A DNA stretch of 13,096 nt from Prevotellaceae bacterium. GTDB taxonomy: Bacteria > Bacteroidota > Bacteroidia > Bacteroidales > UBA932. Below are positions 8,090-13,096 of this stretch, one piece after another. Both the position numbers and the translations under genes were made by a program. Location: NCBI GenBank assembly GCA_031278495.1, contig JAITKG010000082.1, positions 1 through 13,096 on the forward strand. The letters are read 5' to 3'. The number at the start of each line of letters is the position of its first letter. The stretch's first letter is position 1. The notes under the pieces were generated by a model that worked only from the letters and a program-made list of their open reading frames with translations, was not told the origin of the DNA and made no database searches.

Positions 8090-10412
8090 TACATTGCTCG
8101 CAGCCGTCGCAACCGGTGCAGAGGCATTTCTTTTTGTTTTTGCGCGTAACCGCATACATAATGCTCCCGCCGGTGATAGACAACGCTAACAACAGTATCA
8201 CAGTAGTGGCTATATTCATTTTCAAAAACAGTGCGCCTGTTTGATAGACGATAAAACTTACTATCCATGCGGTGGCGAACCAAAAGAAAAGCGTGAAGAG
8301 CGTCCATTTTGCGCTTTTCAGTTCGGCGAAAGCAGTGGCTACGGCGGCAAAACAAGGCACGCTAAGCAAATTAAATATCATAAACGTCATAGCGGTCAGC
8401 GGTGAAAATACCGGCAACATGGCAAGGACGGTTATCAGCGAGCTTTCGCCTTCCGGCGTTTGCGCCGTTTCTTCGCTGAATCCGGGAATGTAGAGGACGC
8501 CCATAGTGGCGACCACCAGCTCTTTTGCAATCAATCCGGTTAAAATAGCGACAATGAGTTTCCACCCGTCGGGACCTTGCGCAAAGCCCAGCGGCATAAA
8601 AATCCAGCGGACTGCAGATCCGATTTGCCCGAGTATGCTGTGTATGCTGTCGCCGGGTTCGAGCATCTCGAAACGGAAATTGAAGTTTTGCAGAAACCAA
8701 ATCACAATCGTTGCCGCCGCCACAATGGTAGTTACCGTAATCAAAAACCCTTTCAACTTTTCCCACAGGTAAAGCGACGTGTTCTTTATGCGCGGCAAAC
8801 GGTATACCGGTAATTCCAGCACGAAGTTCGACCGGTTTTTCCTGAACACCGTTTTTTTAAGCGCCAACGCCGCCAATATAGCTACGGCAACGCCAATGGC
8901 ATATATGGCAAAGACAACAAAGTCGGCGTTCTCGGGAAACATGGTGGCGACGATGATAGACCATATCGCCAGCTTTGCGCCGCACGAGAAGAATGGAATA
9001 AGCATTAACGTCAGCCGTTTTTCTTTTTCGTTGTCGAGCGTACGCGTGCCCATCATGGCGGGAACGGAACACCCGAAGCCCATCAGCATCGGCAGAATGG
9101 CTTTGCCCGACAACCCGAACCGCCGCAGCGGGCGATCCATCAGGAATGCTACGCGCGCCATGTAGCCCGTATCTTCCAGAATTGACAGGAACAGGAATAA
9201 CAATAATATCTGCGGCAGGAATGTCAGCACGGTACATACGCCATTGACCAGCCCGTTTACCAGTAAGCCAATAGCCCATGGCGCGGCGTCTACGCTTTGC
9301 AGGAAACCGGTGAGCCGTTCGCCGGCGAATGTTTGCAGCATCTCGGTATAGCCCTGCAACAGCACGCCCAGACTGGGGATGCTTTCGCCCAAGACGCCGA
9401 GCCGTTTCAGGAATAAAAAGTCGGCGGCAAAAATCAAGTGGAACACCGCAAACAGGATAAACAGGAATGCCGGCAATCCCCAAACCCGGTGCGTAAGCAG
9501 CCGGTCGATTTTTTCCGATTGCGACAGGCTCCGGTTCCGGTATGATTTTACGACAGCGGGTTTCACTTCGTTTGTGATAAACTTGTAGCGCAAGTCCGCC
9601 ATCTCTGCTTCGTAGTCTACGGCGGGTTGCGGCGCGCCCGTAGCGTTTGTGGCGGCGGAATGTTCAAATTGCAGTTTCAGGTTTTGAATAGCGGTGGTTA
9701 AGCCCGTGTCGTGCAACAGTTCGATAGCGTCGTTTTCCAATAATTTGACGGTATGGAAAACGGGATGTCCGATGCCATGCGCCATAACCAATTCCAGCGC
9801 ATCGCGGTAAAGCCCGGCAAAAGGCGACGGCGGGCGGCCGGCGATGCGCGGACGGCTATTGTTTGCCGGCGGCCAGTGTTCCAATGCCTGTACCGCTTTC
9901 CCCATGAGCGTCCGTGCATCGCCGGCATTCAGTGCGCTAATGGGAACAACCGGCACGCCTAACTTTTCGGATAACGCCGCTACATCCATTTCCGCCCCCT
10001 CGCGTTTGATAACATCCATCATATTGAGCGCTACCACCACCGGGATATCTATTTCCAGCAATTGCGTAGTGAGGTACAGGTTGCGCTCAAGGTTGGTAGC
10101 GTCCACAATATTGATAATAAGTTCCGGCTTTTCTTCCACAATAAACTGCCGCGCGATGACCTCTTCGGGCGTGTAGGGCGACAGCGAATAGATGCCGGGC
10201 AAATCAACAATGTGGATTTTAGCCGCTGGGGATGCAGGCTGTTCCCTGTTTCCTGCCTGCCCGAATGCAAGCGGCGCACGGCATTTGTAGACGCCTTCCT
10301 TTTTATCAACCGTTACGCCCGGCCAGTTACCCACCCGTGCAGAGCTTCCGGTCAAGGTATTAAAAAGGGTTGTTTTGCCGCTGTTCGGGTTTCCCGCTAA
10401 TGCAAACCTCAT
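8085..10412 (-). CDS. feoB: FeoB ferrous iron transporter
   Basis: A 775-residue Fe2+ importer of the inner membrane with an N-terminal GTPase domain. G motifs: G1 GNPNSGKT (7-14), G2 around T34 (GNWPGVTVD), G3 DLPG (70-73), G4 NMMD (130-133), and G5 near PISALNAGD. A helical linker (KIDRLLTHRVWGLP) leads into the polytopic domain with the conserved GFGCSVPAMMGTRTLDNEKEK stretch. The loop between G40 and D70 is about 16 residues longer than in E. coli FeoB (residues about 46-64, Ala/Gly/Pro-rich), and part of it (52-58, QAGNREQ) is encoded by a 7-bp repeat. The second gate-like motif reads SCGAKLAIW where most FeoB proteins, as I recall, have SCGARLPVY, so a usual Pro is Ala. The C-terminal tail has five Cys (763, 765, 768, 771, 774). 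The start overlaps the feoA stop (ATGA), implying coupling. Manganese as substrate is possible. Confidence 0.95.
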   Translation of the reverse strand: MRFALAGNPNSGKTTLFNTLTGSSARVGNWPGVTVDKKEGVYKCRAPLAFGQAGNREQPASPAAKIHIVDLPGIYSLSPYTPEEVIARQFIVEEKPELIINIVDATNLERNLYLTTQLLEIDIPVVVALNMMDVIKREGAEMDVAALSEKLGVPVVPISALNAGDARTLMGKAVQALEHWPPANNSRPRIAGRPPSPFAGLYRDALELVMAHGIGHPVFHTVKLLENDAIELLHDTGLTTAIQNLKLQFEHSAATNATGAPQPAVDYEAEMADLRYKFITNEVKPAVVKSYRNRSLSQSEKIDRLLTHRVWGLPAFLFILFAVFHLIFAADFLFLKRLGVLGESIPSLGVLLQGYTEMLQTFAGERLTGFLQSVDAAPWAIGLLVNGLVNGVCTVLTFLPQILLLFLFLSILEDTGYMARVAFLMDRPLRRFGLSGKAILPMLMGFGCSVPAMMGTRTLDNEKEKRLTLMLIPFFSCGAKLAIWSIIVATMFPENADFVVFAIYAIGVAVAILAALALKKTVFRKNRSNFVLELPVYRLPRIKNTSLYLWEKLKGFLITVTTIVAAATIVIWFLQNFNFRFEMLEPGDSIHSILGQIGSAVRWIFMPLGFAQGPDGWKLIVAILTGLIAKELVVATMGVLYIPGFSEETAQTPEGESSLITVLAMLPVFSPLTAMTFMIFNLLSVPCFAAVATAFAELKSAKWTLFTLFFWFATAWIVSFIVYQTGALFLKMNIATTVILLLALSITGGSIMYAVTRKNKKKCLCTGCDGCEQCS
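10239..10259. repeat. In-frame 7-bp tandem repeat inside feoB
   Basis: Units CTGTTCC, CTGTTTC and a weaker CTGCCTG, total 21 bp, so reading frame is kept. On the minus strand it encodes residues 52-58 of FeoB, within a loop that is longer than usual. The third unit matches only partly. Confidence 0.5.
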
Positions 10413-10648
10413 ACTTCGCCCTCCGTTTTCATCAGCACGGCTTCGGCTTCGGCGCGGCGGATAGCCAGTTTATAGCCGCGTATCATCAGTTCTATGGGGT
10501 CGCCGAGCGGCGCAACTTTCTTAAAAGTGATTTCTGTTCCGGGCGTAATACCCATATCCAGTAACCGGCGGCGCAAAGGACCTGCGACCGTTAGCTTCTC
10601 TACTGTGCCACGTTCCCCAGCTTTGAATTGATTCAGTAATTTTGCCAT
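10409..10648 (-). CDS. feoA: FeoA ferrous iron transport accessory protein
   Basis: A 79-residue cytoplasmic protein of the FeoA family, an SH3-like beta-barrel that assists FeoB. Recognisable features are LNQFKAGERGTVEKL at the start, then RRRLLDMGITPGTEITFKKVAPLGDPIEL, the family's core motif, and GYKLAIRRAEAEAVLM at the end. Length is normal for free-standing FeoA. Its TGA overlaps the feoB ATG by the classic ATGA. It is the first gene of the metal block and has a good -7 element 19 bases before its start. Here FeoA is separate, whereas many Bacteroidetes, as I recall, have a FeoA-FeoB fusion. No FeoC is present. Confidence 0.93.
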   Translation of the reverse strand: MAKLLNQFKAGERGTVEKLTVAGPLRRRLLDMGITPGTEITFKKVAPLGDPIELMIRGYKLAIRRAEAEAVLMKTEGEV

Positions 10649-10667
10649 CTTATCAGAAAATAACGTA

Positions 10668-10675
10668 CAAAGATA
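10668..10675 (-). promoter_or_regulatory. Bacteroidetes -7 element for feoAB
   Basis: On the minus strand TATCTTTG lies 19 bases before the feoA ATG (10648). The expected transcription start is about 10 bases before the ATG, giving a very short leader. Confidence 0.75.
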
Positions 10676-10697
10676 AGCTAAATAACGGTTTTTTTAA

Positions 10698-10713
10698 TAC
10701 CTATTTGTAGGTA
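10698..10713. promoter_or_regulatory. Palindrome upstream of the feoA promoter, candidate operator
   Basis: TACCTA, four-base spacer TTTG, TAGGTA: perfect 6-bp arms. It sits 22 bases upstream of the feoA -7 element, at or just upstream of the expected -33 region, where a metal-responsive regulator could bind. The AT-rich arms and the A-run on the minus-strand side make a terminator for the upstream lolD transcript unlikely. Which regulator might bind (Fur, DtxR/MntR-like or other) cannot be told from the sequence. Confidence 0.4.
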
Positions 10714-10746
10714 ATTTTTGGATTTACTTCCTCCTGCGCCAGCCTC

Positions 10747-10759
10747 ATCAGTCACATTA
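10747..10759. repeat. Dispersed 13-bp repeat copy at the lolD stop
   Basis: ATCAGTCACATTA is the exact reverse complement of 13067-13079. The lolD stop codon (TGA, 10754-10752) lies inside it, so it encodes the end of LolD (IM-stop). Confidence 0.65.
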
Positions 10760-11402
10760 TTTTCCCGTCGCTCATGGTGACAGTGCGGTCGCTCATGGCG
10801 GCGAGTTCCGGGTCGTGCGTGACGATGACAATTGTTTGGCGCAGTTGGTCGCGCAACGTGAAAAAAAGCCGGTGCAGTTCCTGTTTATTTTTGGTATCAA
10901 GGTTTCCCGAAGGCTCGTCGGCTAATAATACCGACGGTTCATTCATCAATGCCCGTGCCACCGCTACCCGTTGCTGTTCGCCGCCGCTCAGCTCGTCCGG
11001 CTTATGCGCCATCCGGTCTTTCAATCCCAAAAAATCCAGTAATTCTTTGGCGCGGGCAACGGCTTGTTCATACTTTTTCTGCGCAATGAACGCCGGCATG
11101 CACACATTTTCCAACGCCGTAAATTCCGGCAACAGGTGATGAAACTGGAAGACAAACCCGATGCGGCGGTTGCGGAAATCGGCAAGCGCCTTTGCGTTCA
11201 ACCCGAATACCGCCACCTCGTCAATATACACTTGCCCGGCGTCCGGTTTGCTTAACGTGCCGAGTATTTGCAGCAGCGTGGTTTTCCCCGCCCCGCTGGC
11301 GCCTACAATAGCTACCACCTCCGACCGGCGGATTTCCAAATCTATTCCTTTCAGCACTTGCAGGCTGTCGTACGTTTTTACCAGTTGTTCGGCGCGAATC
11401 AT
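10752..11402 (-). CDS. lolD: LolD-like lipoprotein-release ABC ATPase
   Basis: A 216-residue ABC ATPase. Walker A GASGAGKT (34-41), Q-loop Q86, signature LSGGEQQR (138-145), Walker B LLADEP with D162 and E163, D-loop SGNLD, and switch H196 (VTHD) are all present. The stretch QFHHLLPEFTALENV (86-100) is nearly identical to the LolD-specific segment of proteobacterial LolD, so I favour the ATPase of the LolCDE complex, which releases lipoproteins from the inner membrane for delivery to the outer membrane. The LolC/E permeases are not in the window; in Bacteroidetes LolD is commonly encoded apart from them, as I recall. A MacB- or FtsE-type role is the alternative. It has its own promoter and ends 103 bp before feoA on the same strand. 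Its stop codon lies in a 13-bp dispersed repeat. Confidence 0.85.
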   Translation of the reverse strand: MIRAEQLVKTYDSLQVLKGIDLEIRRSEVVAIVGASGAGKTTLLQILGTLSKPDAGQVYIDEVAVFGLNAKALADFRNRRIGFVFQFHHLLPEFTALENVCMPAFIAQKKYEQAVARAKELLDFLGLKDRMAHKPDELSGGEQQRVAVARALMNEPSVLLADEPSGNLDTKNKQELHRLFFTLRDQLRQTIVIVTHDPELAAMSDRTVTMSDGKIM

Positions 11403-11407
11403 AGCGG

Positions 11408-11435
11408 TTTCAAAATTTCAAAATTCAATAATTCC
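11408..11435. repeat. 8-bp tandem repeat upstream of lolD
   Basis: Two perfect units TTTCAAAA (11408-11423) followed by decayed TTCAATAATTCC. It lies in the presumed leader of lolD, between the -7 element and the ATG, beginning 5 bases before the start codon on the minus strand. Confidence 0.5.
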
Positions 11436-11447
11436 ATTCTTCCCGCA

Positions 11448-11455
11448 CAAATGTA
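11448..11455 (-). promoter_or_regulatory. Bacteroidetes -7 element for lolD
   Basis: On the minus strand TACATTTG matches TAnnTTTG and lies 45 bases before the lolD ATG (11402). This leader of about 35-40 nt is longer than at the other genes, the extra length being largely the TTTCAAAA repeat. Confidence 0.6.
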
Positions 11456-11526
11456 CAAAAAAAATGGTAGAAAAGATTTGCCGGTAAAAAAATAAAGGCA
11501 AACGCAGGTGAAGCCGCTGCGCTGTG

Positions 11527-11571
11527 GGATGAAGACAGGTGAAGGGGCGCTACTTTCGCCTGTCTTCATCC
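11527..11571. repeat. Strong inverted repeat between lolD and the GNAT gene
   Basis: Left arm GGATGAAGACAGGTGAA (11527-11543) and right arm TTCGCCTGTCTTCATCC (11555-11571) pair over 17 bases with a single T/G mismatch (a wobble in RNA), around an 11-base loop. It is more GC-rich than its surroundings. A partial direct copy of the arm (AGGTGAAG) lies at 11506-11513. A second weak hairpin (CGCAG/CTGCG, 11503-11521) precedes it and, read on the minus strand, is followed by a T-rich tract at 11502-11484. The element sits between divergent genes, so it is not needed as a terminator for either; it could be an operator, a small RNA or a dispersed repeat. Confidence 0.75.
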
Positions 11572-11590
11572 GCCTTTCAATTTGTTTTTG

Positions 11591-11598
11591 TATCTTCG
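11591..11598 (+). promoter_or_regulatory. Possible -7 element for the GNAT-like gene
   Basis: TATCTTCG departs from TAnnTTTG by one base but is placed 22 bases before the ATG at 11621, like the other promoters here. It lies 19 bases after the large inverted repeat. An in-frame TTG at 11582 lies upstream of it, which argues for the ATG start. Confidence 0.5.
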
Positions 11599-11620
11599 CA
11601 TTGTAAAAACTATCCAACTT

Positions 11621-12736
11621 ATGATAGCTATAAAAGAAATTACATCGAAAAAAGAGCTGAAACAGTTTGTCCGGTTTCCTTTTTCGCTGTATAAAAACCA
11701 TCCCTATTGGGTGCCGCCGCTCCTGATGGATGAAATGAAAACATTGGACAAGCAACGCAACCCGTCGTTTGAATTTTGCGAAGCAGCATATTTCTTAGCT
11801 TATAAAGATAATAAATTAGCCGGTCGCATCGCCGGCATTATCAACCACAGGGCTAATGAACAGTGGAACGATAAACGTACGCGCTTCGGCTGGTTGGACT
11901 TTACGGACGACGAGGAAGTGTCGCGCGCCTTGCTGGAAACGGTGGAAACATGGGGCAAGAACAAAGGGATGACCGGCGTTCACGGTCCGCTGGGTTTTAC
12001 CGACTTCGACCCCGAAGGCATGCTCGTCGAAGGGTTCGGCAAAATGCCGTCGATTGTGGGCAAGTACAATTACCCTTACTATCCCGTGCATATCGAGAAA
12101 CTCGGCTATGTGAAGTCGGTGGACTGGGTGCAGTACCGTTTCCCCGCCTCGCAGTCAGTGCCCGAAAAGGTGGAGCGCATCAATAGCGTCATTACCCAAA
12201 AATACAACCTGCGCACCTGCATTTTCAAAACCCGCAGGGAAACGGTGGCGTATGCCCAGAAATTGTTTGACACGGTGAATAAATCGTTTGCCGGACTGTA
12301 TGGCTTCTCTACGCTTACGCAAAAACAGGTGGATTATTATGTGCAGAATTTCTTTTCATTCATCCGCCCCGAGCTGGTTTGCTACGTCCTCGACGAGCAG
12401 GGTGAGGTGATTGGGTTCGGGGTAAATATGCCCACCCTGTCGCATGCCTTCCGGAAAGCAAAAGGACGGATATTCCCTTTCGGCTGGGCGTATGTATTAC
12501 GCGCCCTCTACCACTATGACACCATTGATTTATACATTAACGGCGTACATCCCGACTGGCACAACCGCGGCATCCATTCGCTGTATTACGTGGCGTTGAA
12601 TAATGAATTTATCCGCCATGGCGTAAAAACCGCCATTTCCACTCCCCAACTGGAAAGCAATATCAACGCCGTTGGTATCTGGGATAACTACGAAAAAGAA
12701 TTATACATGCGCACCCGCTGCTACTGCAAGGTCTAA
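11621..12736 (+). CDS. GNAT-superfamily acetyltransferase-like protein of a Bacteroidetes family
   Basis: A 371-residue soluble protein that I recognise as a family common in Bacteroidetes and usually annotated as hypothetical or GNAT N-acetyltransferase. It appears to have two GNAT-like halves. The first has LAGRIAGIINH, a WGKNKGMTGVHGPLGFTDFDPEG stretch and YNYPYYPVHIEKLGY. The second has VCYVLDEQGEVIGFGVNMP followed by DLYINGVHPDWHNRGIHSLYY, which resembles GNAT motif A (Q/R-x2-G-x-G/A) with R316-G317 present but His at 319 where Gly or Ala is usual. No signal peptide or membrane helix. The substrate is unknown; I do not propose a specific reaction. The start is ATG 11621, because the upstream in-frame TTG precedes the probable promoter. 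It diverges from lolD across a 218-bp region with a strong inverted repeat, and converges with the PII-like gene across 26 bp. Confidence 0.75.
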   Translation: MIAIKEITSKKELKQFVRFPFSLYKNHPYWVPPLLMDEMKTLDKQRNPSFEFCEAAYFLAYKDNKLAGRIAGIINHRANEQWNDKRTRFGWLDFTDDEEVSRALLETVETWGKNKGMTGVHGPLGFTDFDPEGMLVEGFGKMPSIVGKYNYPYYPVHIEKLGYVKSVDWVQYRFPASQSVPEKVERINSVITQKYNLRTCIFKTRRETVAYAQKLFDTVNKSFAGLYGFSTLTQKQVDYYVQNFFSFIRPELVCYVLDEQGEVIGFGVNMPTLSHAFRKAKGRIFPFGWAYVLRALYHYDTIDLYINGVHPDWHNRGIHSLYYVALNNEFIRHGVKTAISTPQLESNINAVGIWDNYEKELYMRTRCYCKV

Positions 12737-12762
12737 ATAGCAGGCCGTGTCCCCATGCCCCG

Positions 12763-13056
12763 TCAGAGCTTCTCTTCCACGTTCCACACGAAGGCGGAGA
12801 GTCCCTGTTCTTCGGCGTGCTCGTTGAGGTAGCGGAGGGCGTCGAGCAGCGCGGCTACTTCGCCGTCCTGCACCACCGCCAGCACGGTGCCGTTTTTCGA
12901 CGGCCAGGCGTGCGTGCCGTAATGGGGTTCGCCGCGTTCGCTGCCGCGCCCGAATGTCTCCGTCCAGCGCGTGAAGCCGCGTATGCCTTGTTTGTCTAAA
13001 AGGTTTTCCACCGGTTGTCCCAGTGATTGTCCGTAGGTGATGAGTACTGCTTTCAT
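12763..13056 (-). CDS. Small PII-like protein
   Basis: A 97-residue cytoplasmic protein with a PII/CutA-like (ferredoxin-type) pattern: strand (KAVLITYGQ, 2-10), helix, strand (RGFTRWTE, 26-33), a long T-loop-like segment with G36-R-G-S and E43-P-H-Y-G, then H49-A-W-P-S-x-N, strand (TVLAVVQ), helix (EVAALLDALRYLNEH), and a final strand (LSAFVWNVEE). I recall similar proteins of about 100 residues in Bacteroidetes next to RND-type efflux operons, so a metal- or nucleotide-sensing regulator is plausible, but this is from memory. Upstream genes lie outside the window. It is clearly GC-richer (a sampled 60-base stretch is about 63%) than the other genes. Its start is preceded by an 8-bp repeat, and no -7 element is visible before the right edge, so it may be co-transcribed from a gene beyond 13096. 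Confidence 0.7.
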   Translation of the reverse strand: MKAVLITYGQSLGQPVENLLDKQGIRGFTRWTETFGRGSERGEPHYGTHAWPSKNGTVLAVVQDGEVAALLDALRYLNEHAEEQGLSAFVWNVEEKL

Positions 13057-13058
13057 TT

Positions 13059-13079
13059 TAATGTGCTAATGTGACTGAT
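13059..13079. repeat. 8-bp tandem repeat and dispersed 13-bp repeat upstream of the PII-like gene
   Basis: TAATGTGC then TAATGTGA in register (13059-13074). Positions 13067-13079 (TAATGTGACTGAT) are the exact reverse complement of 10747-10759 at the lolD stop. It lies 2 bases before the PII-like start codon on the minus strand. Confidence 0.65.
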
Positions 13080-13082
13080 TTA

Positions 13083-13096
13083 GTTGAAAGTTGAAA
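13083..13096. repeat. 7-bp tandem repeat at the right edge
   Basis: Two perfect units GTTGAAA, running to the last base of the window, so the array may continue beyond it. Confidence 0.55.

Noticed and set aside
8857..9483. 208-codon open frame overlapping feoB on the same strand
   Set aside because: It is an out-of-frame reading of conserved feoB sequence; its Arg-rich translation has no recognisable domain.
10698..10713. Intrinsic terminator for lolD
   Set aside because: On the minus strand the stem is AT-rich and followed by A residues, not a T run; T residues follow only on the plus strand, where nothing needs terminating.
11582..11620. TTG start giving a 13-residue longer GNAT-like protein
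   Set aside because: It lies upstream of the probable -7 element; the ATG at 11621 matches the start I remember for the family.
11399..11755. 118-codon minus-strand open frame over the lolD/GNAT intergenic region
   Set aside because: It overlaps the lolD promoter and leader and the start of the GNAT-like gene, its translation shows no family features, and its middle part is made from the inverted repeat.
12737..12762. Shared terminator between the convergent GNAT and PII-like genes
   Set aside because: The 26-bp gap has only a few GC-rich bases that might pair and no T run on either strand.

Overview
The window reads as chromosomal DNA from a member of the Bacteroidetes, most likely order Bacteroidales. 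Three things support this. Most genes have a Bacteroidetes-type -7 promoter element (TAnnTTTG, here usually TATCTTTG) and no Shine-Dalgarno sequence. The first gene is a periplasmic beta-propeller/Y_Y_Y sensor fused to a cytoplasmic HTH, an architecture typical of this phylum. Several other genes (a short CstA, a 371-residue GNAT-like protein, a 97-residue PII-like protein) resemble Bacteroidetes families as I remember them. I cannot name a genus. I see no rRNA, tRNA, CRISPR array, insertion sequence or phage gene.

Layout, left to right. Bases 1-398 are very AT-rich and hold no convincing gene. 399-3251 (+) encodes a membrane-anchored one-component regulator. 3301-5525 (+) is a two-gene unit: a CstA-family transporter and a PhnP-like metallo-beta-lactamase-fold hydrolase. 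5585-7077 (+) is an MlaE/MlaF lipid-transport ABC pair with a one-base stop/start overlap and no MlaD (MCE) partner in view. Converging on it is a minus-strand metal block, 10648 down to 7136: feoA, feoB (ATGA overlap) and a cation diffusion facilitator exporter. Further right are a minus-strand LolD ATPase (10752-11402), a divergent GNAT-like protein (11621-12736) and a small minus-strand PII-like protein (12763-13056).

Functional themes are cell-envelope lipid and lipoprotein traffic (MlaEF, LolD), divalent metal homeostasis (FeoAB plus CDF, both FeoB and the CDF protein ending in Cys-containing tails), and carbon/peptide uptake possibly under a neighbouring sensor-regulator. Five of six recognised promoters put the ATG only 19-22 bases after the -7 element, so leaders should be very short.

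The structure least explained by the genes is a set of degenerate tandem repeats with 7- or 8-bp period. Each has a different unit, and they occupy the junctions around 7060-7137, 8006-8089, 11408-11423 and 13059-13096. They overlap or abut the stop codons of mlaF, the CDF gene, feoB and (as a 13-bp dispersed copy) lolD. A similar 7-bp triplication lies in frame inside feoB and encodes part of an unusual loop in its G domain. A 17-bp-arm inverted repeat between lolD and the GNAT gene, and a small palindrome upstream of feoA, are further candidate non-coding elements. I did not find a clear new multi-gene system; the repeats are the best lead.
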